Assembly (NCBI RefSeq): GCF_900167975.1
Contig: NZ_FUZU01000002.1
Coordinates: 1,343,501-1,407,500, forward strand
Direction of reading: 5' to 3'
Source: Ohtaekwangia koreensis
GTDB lineage: Bacteria; Bacteroidota; Bacteroidia; Cytophagales; Cyclobacteriaceae
DNA length: 64,000 nucleotides
Shown here: positions 15,689 to 25,135 of the stretch, piece by piece
How the letters are laid out: every line of letters starts with the position of its first letter
How positions within the stretch are numbered: position 1 is the first letter of the stretch
The notes under the pieces: model-generated
Database searches by the model: none
What the model was told of the DNA's origin: nothing
What the model saw: the letters and a program-made list of their open reading frames with translations, nothing else
Translations under genes and position numbers: made by a program

Positions 15689-15976
15689 TTACAGAATGGA
15701 TTGCGATACCAGGTGGTTGAGGTGATTTACTTTCTCGAACACGGTCTGGTCAATAACCTGGTGTGTTTCGTCCGCAGCCATTTTATCTACGAGGCAATCG
15801 AACGCTACCATAGCTAATAAATCTTGTTTGTCGTCAATCCCAAATTGTTCCCGATAAGATTTTAACTTCTCATTGATGAGTTTTCCCGCCAACCGAACCC
15901 GTTCTTCATCAGATCGCTTCACCTTCATGGGGTATTCACGGTCGGCTATCTTAATTTTTATAGAAAGTTCCTCCAT
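15689..15976 (-). CDS. zapA: cell division protein ZapA
   Basis: The chosen ATG at 15976 gives MEELSIKIKIADREYPMKVKRSDEERVRLAGKLINEKLKSYREQF, about 95 residues, with the ZapA pattern of an N-terminal beta-strand region, then DEER-R-A and a C-terminal coiled coil (DQTVFEKVNHLNHLVSQSI). ZapA binds FtsZ and bundles its filaments at mid-cell. An upstream ATG at 16024 would overlap the preceding gene and add a basic, non-conserved extension. It is part of the pheT-to-rny minus-strand group. Confidence 0.88.
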   Translation of the reverse strand: MEELSIKIKIADREYPMKVKRSDEERVRLAGKLINEKLKSYREQFGIDDKQDLLAMVAFDCLVDKMAADETHQVIDQTVFEKVNHLNHLVSQSIL

Positions 15977-15999
15977 CAATTTCTTACGGGGTTGCCTTT

Positions 16000-16302
16000 T
16001 TATCTGCTTAAGTGAGCGATGCACTTGTCAATCTCACGAATGTATTCGTCCACTTTTTTCTTTAACTCCAGAACACTTCCGTCTTCCGGGTTTAAATTAT
16101 CTACAATTTTAGTGATTTTCAATTGATTATGAAAACCGTTGATTTGCTCATCGCGGACTTTAATTGCGGACTTCAGTTCCTGATTTTCAACTTTCAGGTT
16201 TTTTATTTCCTCTTTAAGATTTTTATGCTCGTTAATGAGCACCACAAGTTTGCGCTCCAACCCCGTAAGGTTAGACTTTAAGAGTTCTTGGTCCATTTCC
16301 AT
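16000..16302 (-). CDS. coiled-coil protein upstream of zapA (ZapB-like)
   Basis: A 100-residue protein that is almost entirely coiled coil: LTGLERKLVVLINEHKNLKEEIKNLKVENQELKSAIKVRDEQI. The final 30 residues (DGSVLELKKKVDEYIREIDKCIAHLS) form a second amphipathic helix. It lies immediately before zapA, the position of a conserved Bacteroidota gene thought to be a division-associated ZapB-like protein; I infer the role from position and coiled-coil form. The start may also be the ATG two codons in (MDQELLK). Confidence 0.75.
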   Translation of the reverse strand: MEMDQELLKSNLTGLERKLVVLINEHKNLKEEIKNLKVENQELKSAIKVRDEQINGFHNQLKITKIVDNLNPEDGSVLELKKKVDEYIREIDKCIAHLSR

Positions 16303-16411
16303 TCTTTTCGCTGCGGGTCTGTAGCCCTATAGCCGTTGGGTAAATTACACTTATCGTTGAGCGCTGGCATAAATACTATACCAATAAAATCCAATGCTTC
16401 ATCTATACCAA

Positions 16412-18826
16412 TTACTTTCTGATGACAGCACCTAGTTTTTCTTCAAACGCTTTTATTAACCGATTCATAGTCTTGTCAATTTCTTCATCGGTTAGCGTTT
16501 TGGTTTCATCCAGCAAAGTAAAGCCCAGTGCATAAGCCTTTTTTCCTGGTGGGATATTTTCGCCTTCATAGACATCAAACGCAATGATGTTTTTGATCAG
16601 CCGCTTTTCGGTACTTAGTACTACGTTGTTTATTTCGTTGAAGTTTACCTGCTTGTCGAGCACAAGCGACAGGTCACGCCTTACTTCAGGAAACTTTACA
16701 ACTTCTTTAATTACTAACTTAGGGTTTGCCGCTTGGAAAAGCAAGGATGTATTTAGCTCCGCATAAAATATTTCCTGCTTCACTCCAAAATCTTTCAGCA
16801 ACGCAGATTTTACTTTTCCGAGCTTTCCTATTTCTTCATTTCCCCTCGAAAGTTTCAAACCATATTCCAGCAACTGATCGTTAATTGTTTCCTGCTTCAG
16901 GTTTGTAACCCCGCTCTTCTGCAAGATATTCTGTACGTGCTGTGCCAGGTCGTAATACGAAACAGGCTGCGTTTTATGTCGCCAGTTTTCGGTTTCAACG
17001 TTACCGGTGATGTATAGCACCAGGCGTTCTTCCTCGCGGTACTTGCCACTATCTTTATAGTATATTTTACCGAACTCGTAAAGCTTCAGATCTTTTTGCT
17101 TCCGGTTTATATTATAAGCGCAAACCTCAAGTCCTGTAAACAGTAAAGTCTGGCGGAGAATGCCCTGCTCTTCACTCAGCTTGTTCAGTATCTCAACAGG
17201 CTCGCCTTTAAACGTAAGCTTATGTTTCTGTTGATAGGAGTGATTCGTCAGCGAGTTCGTCCAGATCTCATAGAAACCATTGCCGGCCAGTAATTCGCCA
17301 ATGCTGCGTTTATACTTGTCGATGCTTTTTACAGGGAACTCCGCTACATAATCGGTACCTGCTATATCTGAAAGCTCAATGTTGTTGAATCCATAGATGC
17401 GCAAGATCTCCTCAATGATGTCTGCCTCTTGTAATACATCTACACGGTAGGGTGGAACCGATACTGTGAATGAATCTTCTTTCTTTTCTGTGATCTGTAT
17501 ATCCAGGCGCTCGAGTATACCAAAGACTTCTTCACGCGGAATGATTTTGCCGATCAGTCTCGCTACATGTTTATCTTTTACTTCGATCGTTCTATTCTCA
17601 ATTTTAGAAGGGTATATATCTACGATCTCTGAAGAGATTTGTCCACCGGCAATTTCTTTTACCAATAGAGCAGCACGCTTCAATGCGTATACAGTGATGT
17701 TGGGATCGGTGCCACGTTCATAACGGAACGATGCATCTGTCTTCAACTGGTGATGAAGCGATGTTTTACGGATATAGTCGGCAGAGAAATAAGCACTCTC
17801 CAGGAATATATTCTTTGTGTTTCCGGTGATCCCGGATTTAGCGCCTCCGAACACCCCCGCTATACACATACCTTCTGCTGCATTGCAAATCATGAGGTCG
17901 TTCGCGAGTAACGTTCTTTCTTTGTTATCCAGGGTTGTGAATTTAGAACCAGCTGGTAATGTTTTTACAATTACTTTTTTGCCGGTAATCTGATCAGCAT
18001 CAAATGCATGCATCGGTTGCCCGAGTTCATAACAGATGAAGTTTGTTATATCAACGATGTTGTTGATAGGGGTGAGGCCTATGGATAATAAACGATTCTT
18101 TAACCAGTCGGGTGAATCTTTTACAGTGATCCCTGTGATTGTTACACCTGAGTAACGAGGACAAGCTTCTTTGTTTTCAACTTCAACCGGTATAACCAGG
18201 CTTTGATTATCGCTTTTGAAATGATCAACCGATGGCCATTGTATAGATCTTTGTTTCGATGCTTTTATATCGCGGGCAACACCCACGTGCGATGTAGCAT
18301 CTGCGCGGTTGGGTGTAAGTCCTATTTCAAGTATATAGTCAGATTGAATGTTGAAGAACTCAGCAGCCGGTGTTCCGTTTGGTACATCGGTAGTAAGAAT
18401 CATGATGCCTGCATGACTTTCTCCCAAACCGATTTCATCTTCAGCACAAATCATCCCTTCAGATTGTTCTCCACGAATTTTTGAATTCTTTATCGTGAAA
18501 GGTTCTCCTTTGCTCGGGTAAACCGTTGTGCCGGGTGTAGCTACGACTACGCGTTGGCCTGCAGCTACATTGGGAGCACCACAAACAATTGGCAATATTT
18601 TTTCACCGCCAACATCTACGGTCGTAACCGAAAGTTTATCTGCGTTGGGATGTTTCGCACAGGTTAATACTGTGCCGATCACCAAACCTTTCAAACCTCC
18701 TTTTACCGTTTCATGCTCTTCTACTTTTTCTACTTCCAGTCCGGTAGATGTTAATACTTTTCCAATCTCCTCTGCTGATTCAGGGATGTCGATGTATTCT
18801 TTCAGCCAATTGTACGAAATGGTCAT
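16412..18826 (-). CDS. pheT: phenylalanine--tRNA ligase beta subunit
   Basis: An 804-residue protein of normal length. The N-terminus MTISYNWLKEYIDIPESAEEIGKVLTSTGLEVE is family-typical, followed by the EMAP-type tRNA-binding domain (LVIGTVLTCAKHPNADKLSVTTVDVG), the B3/B4 editing region (ICYELGQPMHAFDADQITG, FLESAYFSADYIRKTS, DASFRYERGTDP), B5 and a C-terminal ferredoxin-like anticodon-binding domain (VVKFPEVRRDLSLVLDKQVNFNEI). It charges tRNA-Phe together with PheS, which is encoded outside the window. The stem-loop at 18847-18866 lies just upstream. Confidence 0.97.
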   Translation of the reverse strand: MTISYNWLKEYIDIPESAEEIGKVLTSTGLEVEKVEEHETVKGGLKGLVIGTVLTCAKHPNADKLSVTTVDVGGEKILPIVCGAPNVAAGQRVVVATPGTTVYPSKGEPFTIKNSKIRGEQSEGMICAEDEIGLGESHAGIMILTTDVPNGTPAAEFFNIQSDYILEIGLTPNRADATSHVGVARDIKASKQRSIQWPSVDHFKSDNQSLVIPVEVENKEACPRYSGVTITGITVKDSPDWLKNRLLSIGLTPINNIVDITNFICYELGQPMHAFDADQITGKKVIVKTLPAGSKFTTLDNKERTLLANDLMICNAAEGMCIAGVFGGAKSGITGNTKNIFLESAYFSADYIRKTSLHHQLKTDASFRYERGTDPNITVYALKRAALLVKEIAGGQISSEIVDIYPSKIENRTIEVKDKHVARLIGKIIPREEVFGILERLDIQITEKKEDSFTVSVPPYRVDVLQEADIIEEILRIYGFNNIELSDIAGTDYVAEFPVKSIDKYKRSIGELLAGNGFYEIWTNSLTNHSYQQKHKLTFKGEPVEILNKLSEEQGILRQTLLFTGLEVCAYNINRKQKDLKLYEFGKIYYKDSGKYREEERLVLYITGNVETENWRHKTQPVSYYDLAQHVQNILQKSGVTNLKQETINDQLLEYGLKLSRGNEEIGKLGKVKSALLKDFGVKQEIFYAELNTSLLFQAANPKLVIKEVVKFPEVRRDLSLVLDKQVNFNEINNVVLSTEKRLIKNIIAFDVYEGENIPPGKKAYALGFTLLDETKTLTDEEIDKTMNRLIKAFEEKLGAVIRK

Positions 18827-18837
18827 AATGCTATCTA

Positions 18838-18866
18838 TAAAAAGAACCCGGATAAAGCGATCCGGG
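18838..18866 (-). terminator. terminator of the DUF1684 operon
   Basis: Read on the minus strand: CCCGGAT, loop CGCTTT, ATCCGGG, then TTCTTTTTATAG. A 7-bp stem with T-tract between the DUF1684 gene and pheT. Confidence 0.7.
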
Positions 18867-18936
18867 CAAATGAATAAGACCTCAAAAATAAGGGTTTAGC
18901 TGAAACTGACTAAAGCGAAAGATTAAAAAAGGTGGA

Positions 18937-19557
18937 TCAATTATGATAAACCTTTTCGCCTGCGCGGATGGCAACTTTCAAAAGATTTTCGGGTGGTGGA
19001 AAAGGGCACGAAAATTCTTCCGCGTAAGCGCAATATGGATTATAGGCCATGTTGAAATCCAGTGTGATCGTATTGCTGCCTTGCACTTTTTCAACATCGA
19101 GATAACGGCCTGCGCCATACGTTTCTCCCGCACTGGTTTCATCTCCGAACGCCAAAAATAGTTTGCCACGGAACGGGCCCGTATCGATCATCTCCAGAAT
19201 GAGGAGTTTGTTATGATATCCGTTGAGATCGAATTCCGCGTAAGCGTATTCAACATACTGTTGCTCTTTTCCATCACTCGTACTGAGCAGCACAACTTTT
19301 TTGTTTGGTATAGCGGTTAGATCAGCTGTGACTTTATACCGGATGTCGATCGGGTAATATTTTAGTCCCTGGAAGGTTTCTTTTTTATTTGCAAAAGGCG
19401 ACTCCTTGGAAGTACGCATGAATTGGTCTTTCTCTTCACGCTCCTGTTCAATCTCCTTGATATAGGCTGTCTGGTCCTGGCTGCCTAAGAAAGAGTATAG
19501 CAAACTGATCATGACGACAACGATAATGACGAGAATGAAAATGTTTTTTTTCTTCAT
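18937..19557 (-). CDS. DUF1684 domain-containing protein
   Basis: A 206-residue protein with an N-terminal signal anchor (residues 5-25) and a DUF1684 domain. Signatures are KESPFANKKETFQGLKYYPIDIRYKVTADL, LSTSDGKEQQYVEYAYAEFDLNG, LFLAFGDETSAGETYGAGRYLDVE and the ending DFNMAYNPYCAYAEEFSCPFPPPENLLKVAIRAGEK. The family is periplasmic or membrane-anchored and of unknown function. Its start overlaps the stop of the upstream serine-hydrolase gene (ATGA), so translation of the two is coupled. Confidence 0.9.
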   Translation of the reverse strand: MKKKNIFILVIIVVVMISLLYSFLGSQDQTAYIKEIEQEREEKDQFMRTSKESPFANKKETFQGLKYYPIDIRYKVTADLTAIPNKKVVLLSTSDGKEQQYVEYAYAEFDLNGYHNKLLILEMIDTGPFRGKLFLAFGDETSAGETYGAGRYLDVEKVQGSNTITLDFNMAYNPYCAYAEEFSCPFPPPENLLKVAIRAGEKVYHN

Positions 19558-20834
19558 GGTGTAGGTGCAGGTATATTATTCCTGGTAAGGGTTAGGCGTT
19601 TCCGGTTGTCGTATGCAAGGATAGAATCACGATGTGCTCTGAACATATTTAAAAATACAGGTATACCGGTGTCGGCTACAACGCCCGGTGCATTGGACAG
19701 CAAACATATAGCGATGTGATCTTTCATATTCACAGCAACTTCACTGCGATATCCATTCACATATCCGCCATGGTATACCAAGGTGTCATCCGGGTAGTAT
19801 AGTATTCTCCAGCCTAATCCATAGTATGAATTGCTGTAGCGATGTGTTCGTCCATAATTTCTGTTCTTGGAAGGAGCATTTACCTGTGGCGTGAACAGTT
19901 GGTTCAGGGTTTCTCGCGAAATAACATCTTCACGGTTTCCGAGCAGAGCAATCATCCAGTTGGCCATGTCTGAAATACTGGCATTGATTCCGCCAGCAGG
20001 CGCTACGTTGTAATATGTATTGTTGATGCTTGCTTCCTTCCATTGCCCGCGTCTCATGGTATGAGGCTTGGCAATATTTGGATTGGTAATTAAGCTGGTA
20101 TAGTTGGTTGATGCAGTGTGCATGTTCAGTGGTGTAAACACGCGCTCCTGTATCATTTCATCGTACGTTTTTTTTGTGGCGACATGAATCACTTCGCCAA
20201 TAAGGCTATAGGCTACATTCTGATAACTATATTGTTTCCCCGGGGGATTCGCTACGTTGACATCTTTCAATTTATCGAGTAACGATTGAAGATCTATACC
20301 TTCCTCCACCAGGTTGGTATACGTGTGATAGGGCAGTCCGGTAGTATGTGAAAGTACATTACGAAGGGTAAGAAGCTTCGTATACTCTGGTGACTTTAGC
20401 TGAAATGCAGGAAGGTATTTTATTACCGGGTCATCCCACGCCAGTGTGCTATCGGCAACCAGTGTTCCGGTAAGAAAGGCAGCAAAGCATTTTGATACCG
20501 AAGCAATCCTAAAGACGGTATTGATATCAATGGAGTCATTTGTTCCATGCGTTTTTACACCAAAGCCTTTTATATATACTATAGAAGAATCTTTTACAAC
20601 GGCAATGGCTGCACCCGGTATGCCTGAAGTCTGCAGAAGTGTTTCCATTTCACGTTGATAGTCGCCCATGAGACTTGTAAACTCCGGGTTTATATAAGGC
20701 GTGACCTTTACCGTTGGAGGTGGCGAAGCAGGAGTTTTAGTTCGTGTCTCTTCATTGTCCTTCCACACTTGTGCCAGCAATAGGGGCAAAGTAATTACGA
20801 GCAGAACAATGAGTAGAGAGCGCTTCCTTTTCAT
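19554..20834 (-). CDS. class C beta-lactamase-like serine hydrolase
   Basis: A 426-residue exported protein (signal peptide residues 1-21). The beta-lactamase family motifs are present: the SxxK tetrad in FRIASVSKCFAAFLTG, Tyr-x-Asn as YQN in YSYQNVAYSLIGEV, and HGG in LVYHGGYVNGYRSEV. Such proteins act as D-Ala-D-Ala peptidases, esterases or lactamases; true AmpC is unlikely because of the altered YQN motif and the long N-terminal Pro-rich linker. It probably modifies peptidoglycan or another periplasmic substrate. It is translationally coupled to the DUF1684 gene. Confidence 0.88.
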   Translation of the reverse strand: MKRKRSLLIVLLVITLPLLLAQVWKDNEETRTKTPASPPPTVKVTPYINPEFTSLMGDYQREMETLLQTSGIPGAAIAVVKDSSIVYIKGFGVKTHGTNDSIDINTVFRIASVSKCFAAFLTGTLVADSTLAWDDPVIKYLPAFQLKSPEYTKLLTLRNVLSHTTGLPYHTYTNLVEEGIDLQSLLDKLKDVNVANPPGKQYSYQNVAYSLIGEVIHVATKKTYDEMIQERVFTPLNMHTASTNYTSLITNPNIAKPHTMRRGQWKEASINNTYYNVAPAGGINASISDMANWMIALLGNREDVISRETLNQLFTPQVNAPSKNRNYGRTHRYSNSYYGLGWRILYYPDDTLVYHGGYVNGYRSEVAVNMKDHIAICLLSNAPGVVADTGIPVFLNMFRAHRDSILAYDNRKRLTLTRNNIPAPTP

Positions 20835-20960
20835 TTTTTAACCATCAAACTTAGAAACAAGTATGGAAACGTAAAAACTTATGCCTCTACTTGTACACCA
20901 GTGGAAACTCCACCGCTAAGTAATAATGGTTAAAAACGGAAGATTATTGTGCCGGATACA

Positions 20961-21680
20961 TTAAAGCACGCCTTCGTCTGCAAAACTGTAATAGCGTTGA
21001 TTGGCAATGATCAGGTGATCAAGAATTTGTATGTCGAGCAGCTTTGCACCCTCTTTCAATTTTTTTGTAAGAGAATGATCGGCAACGCTTGCCGACAGAT
21101 TTCCGGAAGGATGATTGTGCGCGAGAATTATACCGCTGGCAAGTTCATCGAGGGCTAGCTTGAAAATTATTTTTGGATCGGCCACTGTTCCTGCCACACC
21201 ACCGATACTGATTCTTTGTTTTTTCAAAACAATGTTGGCGCGGTTTACGAGCACGATCCAGAATTCTTCGTGTGGTATATCCAGCAGTTCAGATTTCAAA
21301 ACATCGAACGCATCTTTCGAGCTTGTGATTTTAGGTTTCTCATCGGCATCCAGGTTTTTTCTTCTGCGTCCTAATTCAAGCGCTGCAATAATGGTGATCG
21401 CTTTGGCTTCACCGATGCCTTTTATTTTAACGAGATCTTTAATGGTGAGATGCGCTAGCCGATGCAAACTGTTATCAGCAGAGAGCAGAATTTTTTTAGC
21501 AAGATCAACAGCACTCAAGGTGGTTGTTCCCGATCCCAGCAGGATGGCAATCAGCTCGGCATCAGAAAGTGATGATCTGCCTTTTAAGATTAATTTTTCA
21601 CGTGGACGGTCTTCGGGCGACCAGCTCTTTATACCAAGAGCTTTCTCTTCAATATGCATGTTCATACAACGGTTTTGCAC
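20961..21680 (-). CDS. radC: RadC/JAB-domain protein
   Basis: Up to 239 residues from 21680; internal ATGs at residues 6 and 8 give more usual N-termini (MHIEEKALGIKSWSPEDRPREKL). It has a helix-hairpin-helix region (DLVKIKGIGEAKAITIIAALELGRR) followed by the JAB1/MPN metalloprotease-like fold with H188-N-H190-P-S-G and D201, the zinc-ligand signature. RadC was once linked to DNA repair, but its function is unresolved. It is not near a mobile element here and has the common chromosomal context beside rpsT. Confidence 0.95.
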   Translation of the reverse strand: MQNRCMNMHIEEKALGIKSWSPEDRPREKLILKGRSSLSDAELIAILLGSGTTTLSAVDLAKKILLSADNSLHRLAHLTIKDLVKIKGIGEAKAITIIAALELGRRRKNLDADEKPKITSSKDAFDVLKSELLDIPHEEFWIVLVNRANIVLKKQRISIGGVAGTVADPKIIFKLALDELASGIILAHNHPSGNLSASVADHSLTKKLKEGAKLLDIQILDHLIIANQRYYSFADEGVL

Positions 21681-21771
21681 GAAGATATAGCAGTGCTGCT
21701 GTATCTTTTCATGTTTTGATTTTTATTTCAAAAACGATGAAAATATAAGGAGGTGTACGTACAAAAAGTAA

Positions 21772-21794
21772 AACCCCGCTTTTCGAGCGGGGTT
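21772..21794 (-). terminator. rpsT terminator
   Basis: A 9-bp stem AACCCCGCT / AGCGGGGTT with loop TTTCG-type sequence. Read on the minus strand it is followed by TTACTTTTT. It lies 33 bp after rpsT. Confidence 0.82.
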
Positions 21795-21826
21795 CAGGTA
21801 TACTTTGAACTGCTAAGAATAAATTC

Positions 21827-22081
21827 TTAAGCGAGTTTGTTTACAAATCTTGTAAGCTTCGACTTTTGATTCGCAGCTTTTTTCCAATGAATGATATTCT
21901 TCTTCGCCAATTTATCGATCATTGAAGAAACTTCTTTCAAAAGGTTAGTAGCTTCTGACTTCAAAGTAGAAGACTTCAGTCTTTTGATGAATGAACGCGT
22001 AGTCTTGTGCTGGTAGCGGTTTCTTACACGCTTAATCTCATTCGCACGGATTCTTTTTTCTGCTGACTTATGGTTTGCCAT
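21827..22081 (-). CDS. rpsT: 30S ribosomal protein S20
   Basis: An 84-residue basic protein: MANHKSAEKRIRANEIKRVRNRYQHKTTRSFIKRL at the start and MIDKLAKKNIIHWKKAANQKSKLTRFVNKLA at the end. It binds 16S rRNA in the 30S subunit body. A well-placed promoter lies at 22105-22134 and a terminator at 21772, so it is a single-gene unit. Confidence 0.97.
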   Translation of the reverse strand: MANHKSAEKRIRANEIKRVRNRYQHKTTRSFIKRLKSSTLKSEATNLLKEVSSMIDKLAKKNIIHWKKAANQKSKLTRFVNKLA

Positions 22082-22104
22082 AGTTCGTTTTCAAATAAGG
22101 ACTG

Positions 22105-22134
22105 CAAAGGTAAAGGGATTTCCTGAATATGCAA
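22105..22134 (-). promoter_or_regulatory. rpsT promoter (-33/-7)
   Basis: Minus strand: TTG (22134-22132), 19-bp spacer, TACCTTTG (22112-22105), then CAG. This matches the Bacteroidota consensus and has the same spacing as the two rRNA-leader promoters at 63468 and 63604. Confidence 0.75.
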
Positions 22135-22147
22135 TGCCTGACTTCAA

Positions 22148-23785
22148 TCAATTCTTTAATTTTCCCTCGTATAATAAGTTCGTATTTGGATCAAGCTCTA
22201 TTTTCGAAGGTTTTTGAGCGATTTTAAGACTGAATTTATTTGATTTTTTATCAAGCCTGACCAATTCAACTTTTGTTAAAAGATGGCTTTCGTCATAAAT
22301 TCCTATTTCTAAGGGCACATTAAAGATATCGTTGGGCTGGGTTTGATTAATAGAGACTGCGATTACTTGGGCTTTTGCATCGTACGTCCAACTCCATTCT
22401 AAAACAGGGTGCCCTGGTTTGTAAAGCCATTGATTGAAAAAAAGATCGAGATCTTTTCCGGAAGCTTCTTCCATTATGGTTTTGAAATCTTCGGTGGAGG
22501 CGTTGCTGTTTTGATAGTGTCTATAATAGTCCTGAAGCCCTTGCCAGAACGCATCATCACCAACTTCTGATCGCAGCATGTGGAGCACCCAACTTCCTTT
22601 TTGATATGAATTGGCGCTTAAAATTTCAATCAGGTCATCCGGCAGAGCCGAGAATACAATGGGAAGTTTCTTCTTCTGATAGAAGTCGATCACCTTCTTC
22701 CGATCATCGCGAAGATCTTTTGTCATTCTGTCGCGGCCGTAAGTGAACTCGAAGTATAGATGTGTTAAGTAGGTTGCAAAACCTTCGCTCAGCCACACAT
22801 GATGCCAATCCGTTTCAGACGCGGAGTTGCCAAACCACTGATGTGCTATTTCGTGAGCAACCAACGGCTCAATCTTGCTTGCATTGCCGGCTGCTTCTGC
22901 TCCTGTAGCCACTGAATTTTCGAAATAGAAAATGTTGCTTGCATTCTCCATTCCGCCATACCGGGTTTTGGATTGGACATTGGCGAGCTTCTTATAGGAG
23001 TATGGCCCTATATGTGTGTGAAAGAAATCAAGAATCTTGGGTGCATACTTATAAGAGTCAAAACCTTCTTCTCTATTTTGAGGATATACCCAGCTCGTAA
23101 CTTCAAAGCCACTTACAACACCTGTCTGGCGAACCGCGAAACGTGCAGCACCAATGACCATCACTTTTGTAGCGAGCTCTGTTTCTTCATGCCAGTGTGT
23201 GAGCTTTAGGCGATTGCCGAGATAACTTTCTTCGAGTTTAATTCCGTTGCCGATCACCTCATATTTAGGAGGTGCTGTTACGATAAAGTCAACAGCAGCT
23301 TTGTCGGAGGGATGATCGATTGTTGGAAGCCAGTGATGGGCGCGGTCAGGCCAGTTGTCGCCAAAGAAAGTACGATCGCCATATTTATTTTTGGAGATAA
23401 TCAGTCCATCGCGGGGAACTCCGCTATAGGTAATATTAATCTCAGAAAGTGTTGCTGCAGGTATAGCAGCGGGAAGTATAATTTTTAGTCTGTCATTCTG
23501 ATGGAGGAATTTTACGGGTTTATTGTCTGCCGTAATCTCCGTTACTTCCATGCCAGAACCACTTCCATCTTTATTCACGAGATCGAGCTCAAATTCATTC
23601 AGCGATTTTTTAAAGAGAATGGTAATGGTGGCTTTGCCCTTTATGACATCGATGGAATCATGAAGCGTTAATTCAAAGACATACTTTTTGATGTCGATGT
23701 TTTCATTCTTCGGGTAATCTTTACTATAGATACTTCCCGTAACGAGTATAAGTATACCAATTGTAGCAGCCAGGTTTTTCATCAC
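22148..23785 (-). CDS. M1 family aminopeptidase
   Basis: A 545-residue exported zinc aminopeptidase (signal peptide about 1-20, ending SIYSKDYP). The N-terminal beta domain carries DYPKNENIDIKKYVFELTLHD. The exopeptidase motif appears as GGMEN (277-281, normally GAMEN) and the zinc site as H311-E-I-A-H315 with E334 in WLSEGFATYL. The Gly-for-Ala change in the first motif is tolerated in many bacterial members. At 545 residues it lacks the large C-terminal helical domain of PepN and resembles the shorter secreted Bacteroidota enzymes that trim peptides outside the cytoplasm. Confidence 0.93.
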   Translation of the reverse strand: MMKNLAATIGILILVTGSIYSKDYPKNENIDIKKYVFELTLHDSIDVIKGKATITILFKKSLNEFELDLVNKDGSGSGMEVTEITADNKPVKFLHQNDRLKIILPAAIPAATLSEINITYSGVPRDGLIISKNKYGDRTFFGDNWPDRAHHWLPTIDHPSDKAAVDFIVTAPPKYEVIGNGIKLEESYLGNRLKLTHWHEETELATKVMVIGAARFAVRQTGVVSGFEVTSWVYPQNREEGFDSYKYAPKILDFFHTHIGPYSYKKLANVQSKTRYGGMENASNIFYFENSVATGAEAAGNASKIEPLVAHEIAHQWFGNSASETDWHHVWLSEGFATYLTHLYFEFTYGRDRMTKDLRDDRKKVIDFYQKKKLPIVFSALPDDLIEILSANSYQKGSWVLHMLRSEVGDDAFWQGLQDYYRHYQNSNASTEDFKTIMEEASGKDLDLFFNQWLYKPGHPVLEWSWTYDAKAQVIAVSINQTQPNDIFNVPLEIGIYDESHLLTKVELVRLDKKSNKFSLKIAQKPSKIELDPNTNLLYEGKLKN

Positions 23786-23838
23786 AATTTGATTTTTTAT
23801 GTAACTTGCCTCTGCAAGTATAATCTTTTCTCCGTTGT

Positions 23839-24822
23839 ATGTTAAAGTTGTCAGCTATTTACCGCTATAGCAAGCGGCTTGGTTTAATCGGTATAATTTT
23901 CCTGTTTGGTGGTTGGGGATTTTTTGGCCACCAGCGCATTAACCGTCTCGCAGTATTCACGCTGCCTCCTGAAATGATCGGCTTTTATAAAAAGAACATT
24001 GGCTATATCACCGAGGCTTCCGTCAATCCTGATAAAAGAAGATTCTCCGTTGTAGATGAAGCTGCACGTCATTATATAGACATTGACCATTATGGCGACA
24101 GTGCCTTGTATACATTACCACGCTACTGGAATGATGCTGTTACTAAAATGACAGAAGATACGTTGAAAGCGTACGGTGTGTTGCCATGGCATATCAACCG
24201 AATGTACTACTCCCTGAAAAATGCTTTTCTGATTCGCGATACTGAAAGGATATTGAAGCTGTCAGCAGAGCTTGGTCATTATATAGGCGATGCGCATGTA
24301 CCCTTGCACACTACGGAAAATTATAACGGGCAGATTACGGGCCAGGAAGGTATACATGCGTTTTGGGAATCACGTTTACCGGAATTGTTTTCAGATGAAT
24401 ATAATTTCTTTACCGGGCGAGCGCAATATATACCGAACCCACAGTTGGCTGCGTGGAAAGCTATTGAAGGTTCTCATCTTGCTGTAGACTCTGTACTTAT
24501 GGAAGAGAAGAAACTGGCAGCTTCCTTTGGCGAACATCGTTATTCTTTTGAAACAAAAGGGAGACAAACGTTAAAGGTATATTCGCGTGAATACGCTTTG
24601 GCGTACCATAAAATCTTACAAGGAATGGTAGCGCGAAGAATGCGTGCCGCTATAAAGCTCACGGCAGACTTCTGGTATACGGCTTGGATAGATGCCGGTC
24701 AGCCCGACTTGAGTGAGTTAATCTTCTATGCGCCTTCTCAAGATGAATTGAAATTGAGGAGGAAGGAATTGGAAGAACAAAACGCCGCGCCCGAAATCAG
24801 AACGCGCGCACATGAAATTTAA
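23839..24822 (+). CDS. zinc-dependent phospholipase C/S1-P1 nuclease-like protein
   Basis: A 327-residue protein with an N-terminal hydrophobic signal (to about residue 26) that ends at Trp-Gly: WGFFGHQRINRLAVFTLP. The N-terminal Trp of the mature protein and the following His match the trinuclear-zinc fold of phospholipase C and S1/P1 nuclease. Other probable ligands are in DEAARHYIDIDHYGD and ELGHYIGDAHVPLHTTENYNGQ...HAFWESRLPE. Bacteroidota carry this protein widely; the substrate (phospholipid or nucleic acid) is not determined. It is convergent with the small gene at 24845. Confidence 0.88.
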   Translation: MLKLSAIYRYSKRLGLIGIIFLFGGWGFFGHQRINRLAVFTLPPEMIGFYKKNIGYITEASVNPDKRRFSVVDEAARHYIDIDHYGDSALYTLPRYWNDAVTKMTEDTLKAYGVLPWHINRMYYSLKNAFLIRDTERILKLSAELGHYIGDAHVPLHTTENYNGQITGQEGIHAFWESRLPELFSDEYNFFTGRAQYIPNPQLAAWKAIEGSHLAVDSVLMEEKKLAASFGEHRYSFETKGRQTLKVYSREYALAYHKILQGMVARRMRAAIKLTADFWYTAWIDAGQPDLSELIFYAPSQDELKLRRKELEEQNAAPEIRTRAHEI

Positions 24823-24844
24823 AGAGAGATTTAATATAGTATAT

Positions 24845-25135
24845 CTATATAGACAAAAGTTCTTCTGCTATATCGCTCCATTCTTCTTGTATTGATACGG
24901 TAGGAATTTTGCGATTGGCACGACTATACCAATACGATGCGTTTCCTAAATCGCCTTCCACCCGATGCAGGTAAGCATGGATCCAGGAGCCGTCCTTTGT
25001 ATGTATATCCTGCGCAATGTTGTGTGCCGATTCCCAATCACCTTTCCCTTCAAACCAAAGTGCTTTCAGAAGATCGCTGATGCCTACGGGAGGCTTTATA
25101 TCATGAAGTGAGTTTTTGAATTCGTCCAATGTCAT
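24845..25135 (-). CDS. conserved hypothetical protein
   Basis: A 96-residue soluble protein: MTLDEFKNSLHDIKPP, LLKALWFEGKGDWESAHNIAQDI, GSWIHAYLHRVEGDLGNASYWYSRANRKIP. The last two motifs are highly conserved in a small family found in many bacterial phyla, with no known function. The helical pattern and 'A.YW' repeats hint at a TPR-like pair. A decayed tandem duplication begins right at its start codon (25134). Confidence 0.8.
   Translation of the reverse strand: MTLDEFKNSLHDIKPPVGISDLLKALWFEGKGDWESAHNIAQDIHTKDGSWIHAYLHRVEGDLGNASYWYSRANRKIPTVSIQEEWSDIAEELLSI

Noticed and set aside
18847..18866. Possible T-box or attenuator leader of pheT
   Set aside because: The hairpin is followed by a T-tract in the direction of the DUF1684 operon; no specifier loop or T-box sequence is seen. 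A plain terminator explains it.
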